From NCBI RefSeq assembly GCF_018780385.1, contig NZ_JADMJO010000048.1:62001-126000 (forward strand): a stretch of 64,000 nucleotides of DNA. Reading direction: 5' to 3'. A program made the translations under genes and the position numbers. Source of the DNA: Hydrogenophaga sp. (GTDB taxonomy: Bacteria > Pseudomonadota > Gammaproteobacteria > Burkholderiales > Burkholderiaceae_C). Under the pieces are notes generated by a model that saw only the letters and a list, made by a program, of their open reading frames with translations, made no database searches and had not been told where the DNA came from. The number at the start of each line of letters is the position of its first letter. Positions within the stretch are counted from its first letter, which is position 1. Shown here piece after piece: positions 1 to 9,595 of the stretch.

Positions 1-1
1 A

Positions 2-1153
2 GGCGGTTCGGTCAAGATGGTCAGTGAGGCTGGTTTCACCTACATCCCGGTGAACCCGGGATGGGATGCGGTAGTCGACAACCTTTCCCTTGTCCCAGTA
101 GTCTCCGCGGCGCTCGGCCCGGCCGTCGGCCTGGGGGCGGCGCGACTTGTGATGTCGCACCTGTCGATCATGGTGGAGAAACTCGGGCAGATGTTCACCG
201 CCGGGCCCCCTGTGGTGCTGGGTGGAACGGGTGAGCGCCTGACCAAAGAGGAGCTTGGCGGCGCAGCGGTGCATGGCGCCACTGGTGCCATCGAGCGCAT
301 AGTGCCAAGCGAGCAGGCCGCCTTCGACACGATTCGAAGCTTCCTCTCGTACTTGCCGAGCAGCGTCTTCGAACTTCCCCCTGTGATCGGCACTGACGAC
401 CCGAGTGACCGCCGCGAGAACGCACTGATTGCGGCCGTGCCGCGCAGCTCGCGCCGCCCCTACGATCTCCAGCAGATATTCGCGGCGATCTTTGACGCCG
501 GCTCGGTGTTTCCTTACGCCGGTTACGGTGGAAGCACCATCACCGCACTGGCGCGCTTGGCTGGTCATCCGGTGGGCGTGATCGCGACCGACCCGTCGCA
601 GGGTGTCACGATGTCCACCGAGGGCGCCTTGGCGGTCACGCGGCTCGTGGACCTGTGCGAGACCTTCCACCTGCCCATCGTCAGTTTGACCGATCAAGGT
701 GGCATGAGCATCGGATCTGCCGCGGAACGCGCCGCGACGATCCGGCATGGAGCTCGCGCAATCACGGCAATCTATCAAGCGAGGGTTCCGCAAGCCGAAG
801 TGATCATCCGGCGGGTCTACGGCGTAGGGGGCGCAGGGATCGTTAATCGCCACCGCGCGAGCCGCTGCTGGGCCTGGCCGTCGGGCGACTGGGGCTCACT
901 GCCATCCAAGGGCGGAATCGAGGCCGCCTTCCGGGCCCAGATCGCGGCGTCCAAGGACCCCGAGGCCGAGCTGACCAGGCTGGTCACGCTGATGGAAGCC
1001 GTCTCTTCGCCGTTCAGGACCGCCGAGCACTTCGGCGTGCAGGACATCATCGATCCGCGCGAAAGCCGCCCCTTGCTGTGCGACTGGGTCCTTGATGCGT
1101 ATCGATTGCTGCCTGAGCAGATTGGCAGGCCCTCGTTTGGCACCAGACCTTGA
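2..1153 (+). CDS. Acyl-CoA carboxylase carboxyltransferase (beta) subunit, 5' truncated by window edge
   Basis: The frame is open from the first base of the window, so the annotated ATG at 17 is probably internal. The roughly 383 visible residues match the C-terminal two thirds of the carboxyltransferase (crotonase-fold) subunit of biotin-dependent acyl-CoA carboxylases of the propionyl-/methylcrotonyl-CoA type, which are usually about 510-540 residues. Family-like blocks include FDAGSVFPYAGYGGSTI, HPVGVIATDP, LPIVSLTDQGG and RRVYGVGGAG. Such proteins transfer CO2 from carboxybiotin to an acyl-CoA in the cytoplasm. The gene ends 13 bp before the acyl-CoA ligase, so the two are probably co-transcribed and may act on the same CoA ester. 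The acyl substrate cannot be told from sequence. A biotin-carboxylase partner is not visible and may lie upstream. Confidence 0.85.
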   Translation, partial: GGSVKMVSEAGFTYIPVNPGWDAVVDNLSLVPVVSAALGPAVGLGAARLVMSHLSIMVEKLGQMFTAGPPVVLGGTGERLTKEELGGAAVHGATGAIERIVPSEQAAFDTIRSFLSYLPSSVFELPPVIGTDDPSDRRENALIAAVPRSSRRPYDLQQIFAAIFDAGSVFPYAGYGGSTITALARLAGHPVGVIATDPSQGVTMSTEGALAVTRLVDLCETFHLPIVSLTDQGGMSIGSAAERAATIRHGARAITAIYQARVPQAEVIIRRVYGVGGAGIVNRHRASRCWAWPSGDWGSLPSKGGIEAAFRAQIAASKDPEAELTRLVTLMEAVSSPFRTAEHFGVQDIIDPRESRPLLCDWVLDAYRLLPEQIGRPSFGTRP

Positions 1154-1166
1154 TGGAGAAGACACC

Positions 1167-2915
1167 ATGACCACGCAATTTCTACAAGAACTTGAATCGA
1201 TTGCACGCGCGCTCGTCGCCGACGGTGAGCTGATCACCGAACGCCTTGACCATTGGGTCACCACCTCGCCGGACAAGACCTTCTTCCACTATGGCGAGGA
1301 CGACATCACCTACACCTACCGCGAGTTCGGCCGAATCACCGACGCGATCGCCGGCAACCTCGTCACGCAGGGCGTAGCGAAGGGTGACAGAGTGAGCGTG
1401 TTCTCCACCAATGCGTTGGTTTCCGCATTGGTTATGTTCGCGGTCTGGAAAGCCGGGGCCGTATACGCACCAGTCAACTTCAGCTTCACGGGCAGGCTGC
1501 TGACCTACCAGATCAACGATACCGCGCCGCGCGTTTTGATCACCGACCCCGGACTGTTGCCCGCCGTCAATGCGGTTGCCAAGGATCTCCAGCAACTGCC
1601 CAAGGTTGTCCTGTATGTGCCGCCGCAAGGTCGGCATGACCATGTCGACAAGCCGGAACCGATCGACTCCCGGTTCCCGACGCTTGCGTGGGATGACCTG
1701 ACCGTGGATGCCGAACGTCCCGATGTATCAATCGCCTTCGACGATCCGGCCAACATCGTCTACACCTCGGGAACCACGGGGCCCGCCAAGGGTGTTCTGC
1801 AACCCCATCGCTGGATGGCCGGCTACACCTACACCCTGCGTCTCCCGATGTCGCCGGCGGACGTGATCTACAACGACCTCCCGCTGTATCACGTGGGGGG
1901 TGCCATTGCCAATGTGGTGCGCGCCGCTTGGGTCGGGTGCGAGGTGGCGGTGTGGGACAAGTTCTCCGCGAAAGACTTCTGGTCGCGTATCGCTTCGCGC
2001 AAGGTCACCACCGCCATCTTGCTGGACGTGATGATTCCTTGGCTGATGAAGGTCCCCGAGAGCACGGACGACCGTAACAACACGCTCAACAAGGTGCACA
2101 TGCAGCCGCTGCCGTTTCACCACCACGACGTGGCGAAGCGCTTCGGCATTGATATCGTCACAGCGGGATTCGGGCAGACCGAATCTGGAGTGCCCCTGGG
2201 GATCTTTATCGAAGAGATGCCTGAGGGGGAGGGAACGCCAGCGGAACTCTACCGCGGGCTCTCGCGCAAACAGATTGCGGATCGTGTGAGTGCATCGGGT
2301 CTCACCCTGGTGCCCGGAAAGGATGTCGTTCGCAAAGGCGTCATGGGGACGCCGATCCCTTTCATGGAAGTCATCGTGCTCGACGAGCAGGATCGTCCAT
2401 GCAAAGTGGGTCAGCCTGGAGAGCTCGCGATTCGGCCGAAGCTGCCCGGCTTGATCCTCACAGAGTACGTCGGCAAACCCCAGGCTACGGTCTTGGCGTG
2501 GCGCAACCTGTGGTTTCACACCGGAGACGCCGCGGTTCTCCAGCCCGATGGCATGTTTGACTTCGTAGACCGGCTGGGCGACCGGATCCGGGTTCGCGGG
2601 GAGAACCTGTCGTCATTCCAGGTCGAGGACTTGCTGAACCAGCATGCAAAGGTGCAGATGGCTGCCGTTCTTTCAATCCCCAGCGCCGAGGGTGATGAAG
2701 ACGATATTGCAGCCTTCGTCGTGCCCGTGGAGGGCGCAACCCTCACGGAGGAAGACGTGCGGACGTTCTCAAGTATCACGATGCCGAAGTACATGCGCCC
2801 CAGGCACATCCGCATCGTGTCGGAAATCCCGCGCACCCCGACCAACAAGGTCGAGAAATACAAGTTGCGTGCTCGGCTGCTGGAGGAATTCAAGGCGAAG
2901 GTGATGCTGTCATGA
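1167..2915 (+). CDS. AMP-forming acyl-CoA synthetase (CaiC-like)
   Basis: 582 residues, the normal length for the ANL superfamily. The start at 1167 is preferred over an upstream in-frame ATG at 1092 because 1092 lies inside the carboxylase gene, while 1167 has a GGAGAA ribosome site 6 bp upstream. The adenylation P-loop YTSGTTGPAKGV lies at residues 199-210, the TGD motif is in WFHTGDAAVLQPDG, the hinge is DRLGDRIRVRGE, and the C-terminal lysine region is PTNKVEKYK. It should activate a carboxylic acid with ATP and CoA through an acyl-adenylate. The stop overlaps the TetR start as ATGA, so translation is coupled. It resembles crotonobetaine/carnitine-CoA ligases, but the acid cannot be assigned. 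Confidence 0.9.
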   Translation: MTTQFLQELESIARALVADGELITERLDHWVTTSPDKTFFHYGEDDITYTYREFGRITDAIAGNLVTQGVAKGDRVSVFSTNALVSALVMFAVWKAGAVYAPVNFSFTGRLLTYQINDTAPRVLITDPGLLPAVNAVAKDLQQLPKVVLYVPPQGRHDHVDKPEPIDSRFPTLAWDDLTVDAERPDVSIAFDDPANIVYTSGTTGPAKGVLQPHRWMAGYTYTLRLPMSPADVIYNDLPLYHVGGAIANVVRAAWVGCEVAVWDKFSAKDFWSRIASRKVTTAILLDVMIPWLMKVPESTDDRNNTLNKVHMQPLPFHHHDVAKRFGIDIVTAGFGQTESGVPLGIFIEEMPEGEGTPAELYRGLSRKQIADRVSASGLTLVPGKDVVRKGVMGTPIPFMEVIVLDEQDRPCKVGQPGELAIRPKLPGLILTEYVGKPQATVLAWRNLWFHTGDAAVLQPDGMFDFVDRLGDRIRVRGENLSSFQVEDLLNQHAKVQMAAVLSIPSAEGDEDDIAAFVVPVEGATLTEEDVRTFSSITMPKYMRPRHIRIVSEIPRTPTNKVEKYKLRARLLEEFKAKVMLS

Positions 2916-3595
2916 AAGAGATCACTCCGATTCCCGCCTCAGAGGCTTCGCGGTTGACGCGTACTGACAAGGGCCATGAGACGCGCAAGCAATTGCTCTC
3001 GGCCGCTGCACGTGTTTTCGCCCAGCTCGGTTTTGCCGACACCACGGTCAACCACATCACCAAGGAAGCGAAGGTCTCTCGTCCAGCGTTCTATCTCTAC
3101 TTCGCATCCAAGCAAGAGGTATTCGCAGAAGTCGTCGCCCTCGTGCGGGACGAGTTCATCGCCGTGCACGAGAACCCGGACGTTGACGAATCGGATCCCG
3201 TCGCGCTGGCCAGTGCAGCCAGTCGGGCCTTTCTCGTGGTCAGGGCGGCCAATCACGGCCTGCTCAGTGTCATCGAGCATCAGGCCATCTACGACGTGCA
3301 GATTGCAGAAATGTGGGCGGAGATTCAGCTGCGCCCGATGCGTCGCGTTGCCCGCTATGTCAGGCGGCTGAGCGCGGAAGGTGTGGCGCATCCCCCGGCA
3401 TCTCCAGACGTCGTCGCCAGGGCTGTCGTCGGGATATTCACTCAGTTCGGAGCCCATGCTCCTGAAGATCCGCAGGACTTCGATGACCTGGTCAAGCAAC
3501 TGACGGCGATCTTCCTGCGCTTGCTGGGCATCCCGGGACCACAAGTGTCGGGCCAATCCAACGCGCCCAGAGGGGACGGGGGTACCCATGACTGA
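2912..3595 (+). CDS. TetR/AcrR family transcriptional regulator
   Basis: 227 residues with a TetR N-terminal helix-turn-helix around residues 20-66 (KQLLSAAARVFAQLGFADTTVNHITKEAKVSRPAFYLYFASKQEVF in several pieces) and a helical ligand-binding C-terminal part. It sits inside the operon, overlapping both the acyl-CoA ligase (4 bp) and the first ABC ATPase (8 bp). It is therefore probably the local repressor, responding to the transported compound or its CoA ester. TetR regulators of acyl-CoA pathways commonly sense CoA thioesters; for this protein that is only inference. No operator could be identified because the promoter lies outside the window. Confidence 0.9.
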   Translation: MKEITPIPASEASRLTRTDKGHETRKQLLSAAARVFAQLGFADTTVNHITKEAKVSRPAFYLYFASKQEVFAEVVALVRDEFIAVHENPDVDESDPVALASAASRAFLVVRAANHGLLSVIEHQAIYDVQIAEMWAEIQLRPMRRVARYVRRLSAEGVAHPPASPDVVARAVVGIFTQFGAHAPEDPQDFDDLVKQLTAIFLRLLGIPGPQVSGQSNAPRGDGGTHD

Positions 3596-4604
3596 ACACA
3601 CGCCACCTGTTGCACCGCTGCTGGACGTGCGGAACCTGCAGGTCGCGTTTCAGACGCGCCAGGGACTGCTCGCCGTCACACACGACGTTTGCTTCTCCGT
3701 CATGCAAGGCGAGCGCATTGGACTTGTCGGTGAGAGTGGGTGCGGCAAATCGGTGACGGGTCTGGCTCTGATGCGCCTGTTGCCCACCGATGTGGCCCGG
3801 GTCAGCGGTCAGGTGCTGTTGCAGGGCAAAGATCTGAGTCAGCTGTCCGAGCATCAGATGCGTGCAGTGCGGGGAAGCGAAATGGCCATGATCTTTCAGG
3901 AGCCCATGTCGGCTCTTGATCCGGTCTTCACGATCGGCGAGCAGATCGCCGAGGCGTTCCGGGCTCACTTTCCCTCTCGTGCCGAGGAAGCAATCGAACG
4001 GGCGATGCACGTGCTGGAGCAAGTGGGCATCGCGCTGCCTCGCCAGCGCTATTACGAGTACCCACATCAGCTTTCGGGTGGGATGCGGCAGCGCGTGATG
4101 ATCGCCATGGCGCTGATCTGCGAGCCCAAACTGCTGATCGCCGATGAGCCCACCACGGCGCTCGACGTCACGGTGCAGGCGCAGATTCTGGATCTGTTGC
4201 GCGATCTGAGCGAGCGCACCGGGACAGCGTTGATTCTCATCACCCATGACCTGGGCGTGGTGGCCGAAATCTGCACGCGCATGGTCACCATGTATGCCGG
4301 CGAGGTGGTTGAGGATGCGCCCGTGGAGGACGCGTTGCTGTCTCCACGCCATCCCTACACCTCGGGCCTGCTGCGCTCGCTGCCGCACTTTAGCCCGCGA
4401 AATGCGCCTCTTGCCTTCATCCCTGGGAGGGTGCCTTTGCCCGATGCAATGCCTGAGAGCTGCCGTTTCATGGCGCGTTGTGCTCACGCAGCCAGTCCTT
4501 GCCGCATTGAGCAAATCTTGCGACCGATCGACGAACACCGCCGCAGTGTGCGCTGTGTTCGCGCTCAGGATCTGAATCTTCCGGGAGTCAGCGCCCATGT
4601 CTAG
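3588..4604 (+). CDS. Dipeptide/oligopeptide-type ABC transporter ATP-binding protein (DppD-like)
   Basis: 338 residues. Walker A is [11 protein letters not shown], the Q-loop region is [12 protein letters not shown], the signature is [15 protein letters not shown], Walker B is [12 protein letters not shown] and the switch histidine is in LITHDLGVV. The C-terminal oligo_HPY extension ([12 protein letters not shown], then a Cys-rich [14 protein letters not shown] stretch) is typical of the DppD/OppD subfamily and usually binds an Fe-S cluster. It pairs with the next ATPase to power import through the two permeases at 7226-9050. Genes overlap on both sides, which indicates one operon. Confidence 0.93.
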   Translation: MTEHTPPVAPLLDVRNLQVAFQTRQGLLAVTHDVCFSVMQGERIGLVGESGCGKSVTGLALMRLLPTDVARVSGQVLLQGKDLSQLSEHQMRAVRGSEMAMIFQEPMSALDPVFTIGEQIAEAFRAHFPSRAEEAIERAMHVLEQVGIALPRQRYYEYPHQLSGGMRQRVMIAMALICEPKLLIADEPTTALDVTVQAQILDLLRDLSERTGTALILITHDLGVVAEICTRMVTMYAGEVVEDAPVEDALLSPRHPYTSGLLRSLPHFSPRNAPLAFIPGRVPLPDAMPESCRFMARCAHAASPCRIEQILRPIDEHRRSVRCVRAQDLNLPGVSAHV

Positions 4605-5574
4605 GATCGACGCCTCCAGCCCGGTTCTGCAAGTCCGTGACCTGAGTATCGAGTTCCCGACGCAACAGCGGCATGTCACCGTCAAAGCGGTCAATGGTGT
4701 GAGTTTCGACGTCTATGCGGGCGAAACCTTCGGCGTCATTGGCGAATCGGGGTCCGGAAAGACAACCTTGGGTCGGGCTCTTGTCTCGCTGATTCCTCCC
4801 ACCCGTGGTGAGTTGCTGCAAGGCGGTGTCCAGCCGTCATCGCTCAGCAAGAAAGCGTTGCGCGAGCATCGCCGTGACTTCCAGATCCTGTTCCAGGACC
4901 CCAACGCGGCGCTCAACCCGCGAATGCGCATCGTCGACTCCGTCATGGAGCCGCTTGAGGTGGCGGGCCATCGTGATCAACAGGCAAACCGCGCTGCTGC
5001 ACTTCAGGCGATGGCGCGCGTGGGACTGCCGACAGAGTTCGCCGAGCGCTACCCGCATCAACTCTCCGGCGGGCAAAAACAGCGCGTCATCATTGCCCGA
5101 GCACTCACCCTCAAGCCACGCCTGATCGTCTGCGATGAAGTCGTCGCCGCGCTGGACGTGTCCATCCGGGGCGAGGTATTGAACCTTTTTGCGGATCTTC
5201 AGCGCGAGTTCGGGCTGACTTATGTGTTCATCACGCACGACCTGTCGGTCGTCTCGCATATCAGCGATCGCATCGCGGTGATGTACCTGGGCAGTCTCAT
5301 GGAGCTGGGTCCCTCCCAAGCTCTCTCAGAAGCGCCGCTCCACCCCTATACCCAAGCGCTCCTGTCTGCCGAACCCATACCGATCCCACGATCCATGCGC
5401 GATTCGCAGCGGATTCATCTGCAAGGCGAGGTTCCTAGTCCGATGAATCCGCCGTCAGGTTGCCCCTTTCGAACGCGGTGTCCCAAAGCGATCGAAGCCT
5501 GCGCCCAATCGCGCCCTGTCCTGACTGAGCATGTGCCCGGGCACTGGGTGGCTTGCCACCTTGCAGGGCATTAG
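4597..5574 (+). CDS. Dipeptide/oligopeptide-type ABC transporter ATP-binding protein (DppF-like)
   Basis: 325 residues. Walker A is GESGSGKTTLG, the signature is LSGGQKQRVIIARAL, the H-loop is in FITHDLSVVSH, and the oligo_HPY tail (HPYTQALLSAEP; CPFRTRCPKAIEAC) has the usual cysteines. Walker B reads LIVCDEVVAALD where most relatives have DEP(T/V)SALD; the catalytic Glu is kept, so this is a conservative variant. It is the second nucleotide-binding subunit of the heterodimeric motor and overlaps the DppD-like gene by 8 bp. Confidence 0.93.
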   Translation: MSRIDASSPVLQVRDLSIEFPTQQRHVTVKAVNGVSFDVYAGETFGVIGESGSGKTTLGRALVSLIPPTRGELLQGGVQPSSLSKKALREHRRDFQILFQDPNAALNPRMRIVDSVMEPLEVAGHRDQQANRAAALQAMARVGLPTEFAERYPHQLSGGQKQRVIIARALTLKPRLIVCDEVVAALDVSIRGEVLNLFADLQREFGLTYVFITHDLSVVSHISDRIAVMYLGSLMELGPSQALSEAPLHPYTQALLSAEPIPIPRSMRDSQRIHLQGEVPSPMNPPSGCPFRTRCPKAIEACAQSRPVLTEHVPGHWVACHLAGH

Positions 5575-5634
5575 GGCTCCGTTATCCATTCATTGCCCCC
5601 AGACAAATTCACCTCAACTCAAAAGGAGACAAGC

Positions 5635-7206
5635 ATGAATCGGTTCGAAAACTCTGCTGTAGACACACTCATGCCCGAGATGCCGCGTCGTCAGATGCTG
5701 GCGTGGCTTGGTGGCTTGGCCTGCACCGCGGCAGCCATGCCGGCTTGGGCGCAGCCGGCGGCCAAGAGAGGTGGCGTCCTGCGGATTGCATCGCTGGCAA
5801 ACCCTTCCAGTCTCGATCCCGCAACCGGGGGATCGGGCTATGACCATACCTATCTCTGGACGATCTACGATACCCTGGTCGAATGGGACTATGAGTCCTT
5901 GAGAACCCGCCCCGGGATGGCAGAGTTTCAGTTCTCGGATCAGAAAACGCTGGTCCTCAATATCAAGCCGGGCATCACGTTCCATGACGGCACGCCTTGC
6001 GATGCAGCAGCAGTCAAGTTCAACCTCGACCGGAATCGACAGGACGTCCGCTCAAACGTCAAGAGCGACCTGAGCACGATCGAATCGGTGAATGTCACGG
6101 GTCCGCTGCAAGTCACTGTGAAGTTGAATGCCGCCGATGTGACCTTGCCCGCCGTGCTTTCAGATCGAGCGGGCATGATGGTTTCCCCCAAGGCCGTGCA
6201 GGCACTCGGCAAAGACCACGACCGCATGCCGGTGGGCGCAGGCCCCTGGAAGTTTGTCAGCTGGGCGGACAATCAGAAGGTGGTTGTGGCACGGAACGAG
6301 AAGTACTGGCGTTCGGGTCTGCCAAATATCGACGGTATCGAGTTCTCAATCATTTCGGACCACGCTACGGCGTTGCGCACGGTGACGGCCGGGCAGAACG
6401 ACCTGGTCTATGGATTGTCGGCTCGCTACAAGCCGCTGATCGAGCGTGCGAAGGACCTGAGCTTGATCACCTCGCCAACACTCTACGTCCATCAGATCTA
6501 CTTCAACTGGTCTCGCGGACCGTTGTCGAATCCCAAGGTGCGTCAGGCGATCAACTTCGCGATCGATCGCAATTCGTTCATCTCCGCCGGAATGGGCGGA
6601 GTGGGTGAGGTCGCCGGCATGTATTTGCCGTCGGTGCACTGGGCCTTTGACAAGAGTGTGTCTGACCTCTACCCGCACGATCCGGAGCGGGCCCGCAAGC
6701 TGCTGGCGGAATCCGGCCTGGGGAGCAACGTCGAGATAACCATCGGCGGCTGGAATGACCAGGATGCTCTTCGCCGCAACGAAATCGTGATGGAGCAACT
6801 GGGCAAGGTAGGCATCCGCTGCAAGTTCTCGGTCGCCACGGTTCCGGAAGTTTCGGGTCAATTCTTCGGAAACGAGAAAAAGTTCGATGCCATGCTTTCC
6901 GCCTGGACGGGTCGGCCCGACCCGACGATGACGTACTTGGCGCTGTTTTCCAAGGACTCCTACTACAACGCCGGGCGGACAGAGGCTTCGTCTGGCATCA
7001 GCGCCTTGCTGTTGGAGAGCCGCGAGAAATTCGGTCAAAACGAGCGCAAGGCGGTGTTCAGCAAGCTCCAGCGGCTGATCATGGAGGGCGCCTACTCTGC
7101 CCCCCTGGCCTTTCAGTACGACGTCATAGGCGTTGGCCCCAAGGTCAAGGGCTTCAAGCCCAACTTGCTGGGAAAGCCGAAACTCCTCGACGCATCCTTG
7201 TCTTGA
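5635..7206 (+). CDS. ABC transporter substrate-binding protein, family 5 (peptide/nickel-type)
   Basis: 523 residues. The start at 5635 is chosen for its AAAGGAG ribosome site (5621-5627); an in-frame ATG at 5593 lacks one. A twin-arginine-like leader (MPRRQMLAWLGGLACTAAA, then AWAQ-PAAKRGG) indicates periplasmic export. The mature part has SBP_bac_5 hallmarks: GGVLRIAS, SSLDPATGGSGYD, a KPGITFHDGTP-like block, VRQAINFAIDR and a C-terminal YDVIGVGPKVKGF. Members bind peptides, nickel complexes, glutathione, amino-acid conjugates or opines. The co-encoded acyl-CoA ligase suggests an amide- or acid-bearing ligand, which is inference. Confidence 0.92.
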   Translation: MNRFENSAVDTLMPEMPRRQMLAWLGGLACTAAAMPAWAQPAAKRGGVLRIASLANPSSLDPATGGSGYDHTYLWTIYDTLVEWDYESLRTRPGMAEFQFSDQKTLVLNIKPGITFHDGTPCDAAAVKFNLDRNRQDVRSNVKSDLSTIESVNVTGPLQVTVKLNAADVTLPAVLSDRAGMMVSPKAVQALGKDHDRMPVGAGPWKFVSWADNQKVVVARNEKYWRSGLPNIDGIEFSIISDHATALRTVTAGQNDLVYGLSARYKPLIERAKDLSLITSPTLYVHQIYFNWSRGPLSNPKVRQAINFAIDRNSFISAGMGGVGEVAGMYLPSVHWAFDKSVSDLYPHDPERARKLLAESGLGSNVEITIGGWNDQDALRRNEIVMEQLGKVGIRCKFSVATVPEVSGQFFGNEKKFDAMLSAWTGRPDPTMTYLALFSKDSYYNAGRTEASSGISALLLESREKFGQNERKAVFSKLQRLIMEGAYSAPLAFQYDVIGVGPKVKGFKPNLLGKPKLLDASLS

Positions 7207-7225
7207 GCGGGCGGGAGAATCACTG

Positions 7226-8185
7226 ATGGCGAACATGAGGCAAGACGCGTGGCGGCTCATCTGCCGAAGGCTCGTGCAAGTCTTGCCGGCGCTACTGCTG
7301 GCGACCTTGCTGGCCTTCGGCCTGCTCAAACTCGTGCCAGGCGACATCGCTGTGACGCTAGCCGGCGACAACGCTTCGGACCAGCGCATCCTGGAGATTC
7401 GTCAGCTGTACGGGTTGGACAAACCGTTCCTGGTCCAGTACCTGGACTGGCTGTGGAAGGTTGTGCATGGTGACCTGTCGCGTTCGCTGCTGACGGGCGA
7501 GGCCGTGCTGGTGGCCATCGAACGCTGTCTGCCGGCCACCTTGCTCGTCGTGGCCATGGCAATGGTGATTGCTTTGCTCATCGGCGCGCCTCTTGGCGTT
7601 CTTGCGGCAAGTCGCCAGGGCGGTTGGATCGATAGCGCCGTGATGGCCATCAGTTCCCTGGGGGTGGCCGTGCCCAGTTTTTGGCTTGCCATGCTCCTGA
7701 TCTCAGGGTTTGCCATGGAGCGAAGTTGGTTCCCAGTGTCGGGAGCCGTCCCATTCCTGGAGAACCCATGGAGCGCGCTTCATCACGCATTTCTGCCTGC
7801 GGTGGCGTTGGCCGCTGGCGGTGTGGCCGAGATTTCACGTCAGCTGCGAGGGACACTCATTGAGCTGCTGTCCTCGCAGCAGGTGCGAACCCTGCACGCC
7901 AAGGGCCTTGCCCCCAGCGTTATCTTGTGGAAGCACGGCCTGCGCAACGTGGGTATCAATCTTCTTACGGTGGTCGCCCTGTTGGCCAACCGCATGCTGG
8001 CGGCCACGGTGGTGATTGAGGCCGTGTTTGCCATCCCCGGAATGGGAGGGCTGATCGTCAACGCGGCGTTGCAGCGTGACTTTCCGATCGTCCAAGGTGT
8101 GATTCTCGTGATGGTGGGCATTGTGCTGCTGATCAACCTTGCGACGGACATGTTGTATGGCCTGATCGACCCGAGGGTGCGTTGA
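7226..8185 (+). CDS. ABC transporter permease (DppB-like)
   Basis: 319 residues. The start at 7226 has a GGGAGAA site 7-13 bp upstream and avoids the long overlap that the ATG-like start at 7133 would give. Six hydrophobic segments are visible (for example VLPALLLATLLAFGLLKLVPG and LLVVAMAMVIALLIGAPLGVLAA). The N-terminal motif GDLSRSLLTGEAV and the C-terminal EAA-type coupling loop (RTLHAKGLAPSVILWKHGLRN) are typical of the DppB family. The inner-membrane pore is formed with the next gene, which starts 1 bp after the stop. Confidence 0.93.
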   Translation: MANMRQDAWRLICRRLVQVLPALLLATLLAFGLLKLVPGDIAVTLAGDNASDQRILEIRQLYGLDKPFLVQYLDWLWKVVHGDLSRSLLTGEAVLVAIERCLPATLLVVAMAMVIALLIGAPLGVLAASRQGGWIDSAVMAISSLGVAVPSFWLAMLLISGFAMERSWFPVSGAVPFLENPWSALHHAFLPAVALAAGGVAEISRQLRGTLIELLSSQQVRTLHAKGLAPSVILWKHGLRNVGINLLTVVALLANRMLAATVVIEAVFAIPGMGGLIVNAALQRDFPIVQGVILVMVGIVLLINLATDMLYGLIDPRVR

Positions 8186-8186
8186 A

Positions 8187-9050
8187 ATGAGTGATACCAA
8201 TCCCGTACATCGCAATTGGCATTCTGTGATCGACTGGCTACGGCGTGACCGTCGTGCCGCCATTAGCCTGACATTTGTGCTGTTGTTGGTGCTTGCCGCG
8301 TTGCTGTCGCCCTGGATCAGCCCCCACAGTCCGTCGGAACAGGATCTGGTCAACACACTTGCACCGCCGTCCAGTGTGCACTGGCTCGGGACCGATGATC
8401 TGGGTCGTGATGTTTTCAGTCGACTGCTTTATGGTGCGCGCGCTGCGATCTACGCGAGCTTCCTGGCCGTTGGGATTGCGGTACTGATTGGCGTGCCGGT
8501 CGGCGTGCTGGCCGGCTTTCTGGGCGGGTGGTTCGACGAAGCTGTGGGGCGAGTGGTCGACACCCTGTTGTCGTTCCCGGCCATCGTGTTGGCCATCGCT
8601 GTGACGGGGGCGCTGGGCATAGGGTTGACCAACGGGATGATCGCCGTGGGCATTGTCTTCTCACCTCAACTGGCGCGGCTCGCCCGCGCCCGGACGATGG
8701 TGGTCAGGCAGGAGCTGTATGTGGATGCCGCGCGCTGCTTCGGTGCGTCCACCCTTCACATCCTCTGGCGCCATGTCCTGCCCAATGCAATCCAGCCGGT
8801 GCTGGTCCAGGTCACCATCCTGTTGGCTGGCGCGCTGTTGGCCGAGGCCAGTCTGAGCTTCCTTGGCTTGGGCATCCAACCACCCTCTCCCAGTTGGGGC
8901 GCCATGCTGGCACGTGCCTATCAAAGCATGGAGCTCGCGCCCGAACAGATGTACGCGCCAGGTATCGCGATCTTGCTCACTGCGCTGGCATTCAACAGCT
9001 TGGGAGAGGCGCTTCGCAAGGAGCTCGATCCCACGACCAAACGACTGTGA
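8187..9050 (+). CDS. ABC transporter permease (DppC-like)
   Basis: 287 residues with the DppC N-terminal cytosolic segment, then HSPSEQDLVNTLAPPSS, the family signature WLGTDDLGRDVFSRLLYGAR, five or six membrane segments, and the EAA loop (VDAARCFGASTLHILWRHVLPN). It completes the importer. It is the last gene of the operon; no convincing intrinsic terminator follows it. Confidence 0.93.
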   Translation: MSDTNPVHRNWHSVIDWLRRDRRAAISLTFVLLLVLAALLSPWISPHSPSEQDLVNTLAPPSSVHWLGTDDLGRDVFSRLLYGARAAIYASFLAVGIAVLIGVPVGVLAGFLGGWFDEAVGRVVDTLLSFPAIVLAIAVTGALGIGLTNGMIAVGIVFSPQLARLARARTMVVRQELYVDAARCFGASTLHILWRHVLPNAIQPVLVQVTILLAGALLAEASLSFLGLGIQPPSPSWGAMLARAYQSMELAPEQMYAPGIAILLTALAFNSLGEALRKELDPTTKRL

Positions 9051-9595
9051 GTCCCGCGTTAGACGTGCGCAAGACAGAAAACACTAGCTCCGCTAAGGTA
9101 GATCATCAGTCCCGCCACTCTGCTGCTACCAGGCCGTCATAAGTGTACGCACGCCTAACTCCGGTTTAGAAGTGACCGGATATGGGGGAGACGTCAAATT
9201 GAACACATCAAGTCATTGGATGTGTCCGGGAAACTGGGGGAAGCCCAGGTTGGGATTGCTGCGGGAAGTATCCAGGACTACGAGGCCGGGACCGTCTTCT
9301 ATCAGCGGCAATACATGCGTTAAAGATGCAAGCGTTCTTTCAAAGCCGTCGTTCTCCACCGACTGGTTGTGGCCGATAGCAGGCTCTTGGAAAACAGACT
9401 CGAGAGACAGCACACGCTGCCAAGCGGGTTTTGGGATCCTGATGGCAGCTCAAGACTGGACTGAGACGCTCGTTGTCGTCATAAGACCGACAGCTCCCGA
9501 AACAGACTTCGCCAGCGAAGCAGGCAGGCTCCTCACCTGTTCAACTTTCTCGCGCAGGATTCTGAGCGGAGCGAAGCCGAGAGCCGTTGCTGGTA
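9051..9595. other. Intergenic stretch, junction of ABC operon and ubiquitin-like island
   Basis: About 545 bp between the last ABC permease gene and the end of the HEPN-like gene. I see no convincing protein gene, RNA gene or terminator here. Composition falls from about 61% GC to roughly 52-55%, so a boundary of transferred DNA may lie in or near it. The GTTTTCGAC motif found at the probable right end of the Tn7-like element (25.78-25.91 kb) is not present in either orientation. Confidence 0.5.

Noticed and set aside
9223-9231. TGTCCGGG match between 9223 and the minus strand near 25940, suggesting paired transposon termini
   Set aside because: Only 8 bp match, the right copy lies within lipoprotein codons, and no GTCGAAAAC repeats follow on the left.
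9457-9480. ACTGAGAC-x-CGTTG similarity between 9459 and the minus strand at about 22570-22590
   Set aside because: Short and isolated, with no repeated array on either side, so likely chance.
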